DNA of 7,069 nucleotides from Clostridia bacterium (GTDB lineage Bacteria > Bacillota_A > Clostridia > Oscillospirales > Acutalibacteraceae), in the NCBI GenBank assembly GCA_017549665.1, contig JAFYUD010000262.1, positions 1 through 7,069 on the forward strand, in the 5' to 3' direction. The first letter of the stretch is position 1, and each line of letters begins with the position of its first letter. This document shows positions 6,186-7,069 of this stretch, piece by piece. The notes beneath the pieces were generated by a model, which was not told where the DNA came from, searched no databases, and was given only the letters and a program-made list of their open reading frames with translations. The position numbers were made by a program, and so were the translations under genes.

Positions 6186-7069
6186 ATGAAAACCGTAATG
6201 CTTGTATTCGGTACACGTCCCGAAGCTATAAAGATGTGTCCTCTCGTTCTTGAGCTGAAAAAGAGAGAAAATATAAATACAGTTGTCTGTGTAACGGGTC
6301 AGCACCGTCAGATGCTTGACAGTGTTCTTGAAACATTCGGTGTTGTTCCCGATTACGACCTTTCAATAATGAAGGACAGACAGACACTTTTCGATATTAC
6401 TGCAAACATCCTTATGAAAATCAAGGACGTGCTTGCTGAAGTAAAGCCTGATGTTGTACTTGTACACGGTGACACATCAACAACATTCGTAACTGCGCTT
6501 GCATGCTTCTATATGCAGATTCCCGTAGGCCACGTTGAGGCAGGTCTTCGCACTTATAATATCTGGTCACCATATCCTGAGGAATTCAACCGTCAGGCAG
6601 TAAGCATTATTTCTCAGTATAATTTTGCCCCCACAAAGATGTCAGAAGAAAATCTTCTCAAAGAAGGTAAGTCTCAGGACAGTATTTATATCACAGGTAA
6701 TACTGCAATCGATGCGCTTTCAACAACTGTCAGAGATGATTACACACATCCTGAGCTTGAATGGGCAAAGGACTCAAGACTTATTATGCTCACAGCCCAC
6801 AGGCGTGAAAATCTCGGTGAGCCGATGCGTAATATGTTCAGAGCAATCAGAAGAATTATTGATGAAACTCCCGATATAAAGGTTATTTACCCCATTCACA
6901 TGAATCCCGTAGTCCGTGAAGCGGCAAACGAGGTTTTCGGAGATGAGGACAGAGTGCATATCATCGAGCCTCTTGATGTGCTTGATTTCCACAACTTCCT
7001 TGCAAAGAGTTATCTTATTCTTACAGACAGCGGCGGTGTGCAGGAGGAAGCACCTTCACTTGGTAAGCC
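6186..7069 (+). CDS. wecB: UDP-N-acetylglucosamine 2-epimerase (non-hydrolysing), 3' truncated
   Basis: This enzyme is predicted to interconvert UDP-GlcNAc and UDP-ManNAc, feeding the dehydrogenase encoded just upstream. The frame runs from ATG 6186 to the window edge without a stop, giving 294 complete residues of a family usually about 370-380 long. Only about the last fifth is missing. The protein begins with the classic GTRPEAIKM (9-17). Further family motifs are TGQHRQML (37-44), HGDTSTT (94-100) with D96, GHVEAGLRT (115-123) with E118, YPEEFNRQ (130-137) with E132, TGNTAIDAL (170-178), TAHRREN (203-209) with H205, and DSGGVQEEAP (281-290). D96, E118, E132 and H205 correspond to the known catalytic residues of E. 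coli WecB. The motifs are those of the non-hydrolysing class, which fits the neighbouring dehydrogenase. Confidence 0.95.
   Translation, partial: MKTVMLVFGTRPEAIKMCPLVLELKKRENINTVVCVTGQHRQMLDSVLETFGVVPDYDLSIMKDRQTLFDITANILMKIKDVLAEVKPDVVLVHGDTSTTFVTALACFYMQIPVGHVEAGLRTYNIWSPYPEEFNRQAVSIISQYNFAPTKMSEENLLKEGKSQDSIYITGNTAIDALSTTVRDDYTHPELEWAKDSRLIMLTAHRRENLGEPMRNMFRAIRRIIDETPDIKVIYPIHMNPVVREAANEVFGDEDRVHIIEPLDVLDFHNFLAKSYLILTDSGGVQEEAPSLGK

Noticed and set aside
1..7069. CRISPR, mobile element, tRNA/rRNA or defence-system content
   Set aside because: No spaced direct repeats, terminal inverted repeats, transposase motifs or RNA-gene signatures were seen, and six tightly packed polysaccharide genes account for nearly every base.

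Overview
The window reads as the inside of one surface-polysaccharide (glycopolymer) biosynthesis and export operon. All six genes lie on the + strand with gaps of about 2 to 21 bases, and there is no visible terminator or promoter between them. The first gene (ABC permease) is cut by the left edge and the last (UDP-GlcNAc 2-epimerase) by the right edge. The real operon therefore extends both ways.

The organism looks like a Gram-positive anaerobe of the Clostridia, perhaps a Ruminococcus-like member of the Oscillospiraceae. This is inferred from moderately low GC, Shine-Dalgarno sites such as GGAGGT and AAGGGG, frequent CCC proline codons beside AT-rich third positions elsewhere, and the gene types. 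I cannot name a genus from sequence alone.

Layout: (1) 1-600, end of a Wzm/TagG-type ABC-2 polysaccharide export permease. (2) 613-1440, its Wzt/TagH-type ATPase, a short form with no C-terminal carbohydrate-binding domain. (3) 1452-1742, a 96-residue coiled-coil protein with a basic amphipathic tail, function unknown. (4) 1745-4927, a 1060-residue multi-domain glycosyltransferase: CgeB-like GT module, partial GT2-like piece, beta-rich linker, GT4 module. (5) 4949-6169, a WecC-type UDP-ManNAc dehydrogenase. (6) 6186 to the window end, a WecB-type non-hydrolysing UDP-GlcNAc 2-epimerase.

How they fit together (inference): WecB converts UDP-GlcNAc to UDP-ManNAc and WecC oxidises that to UDP-ManNAcA. 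The large glycosyltransferase, with others outside the window, builds a glycan on a lipid carrier in the cytoplasm, and the ABC transporter carries the finished chain across the membrane. A ManNAcA-containing, teichuronic-acid-like or capsule-like polymer is the simplest reading. The least ordinary parts are the fused glycosyltransferase, with its apparently decayed internal GT2 piece, and the small coiled-coil protein between it and the ATPase. I see no CRISPR array, RNA gene, insertion sequence or defence system, and no gene-free stretch longer than 21 bases.
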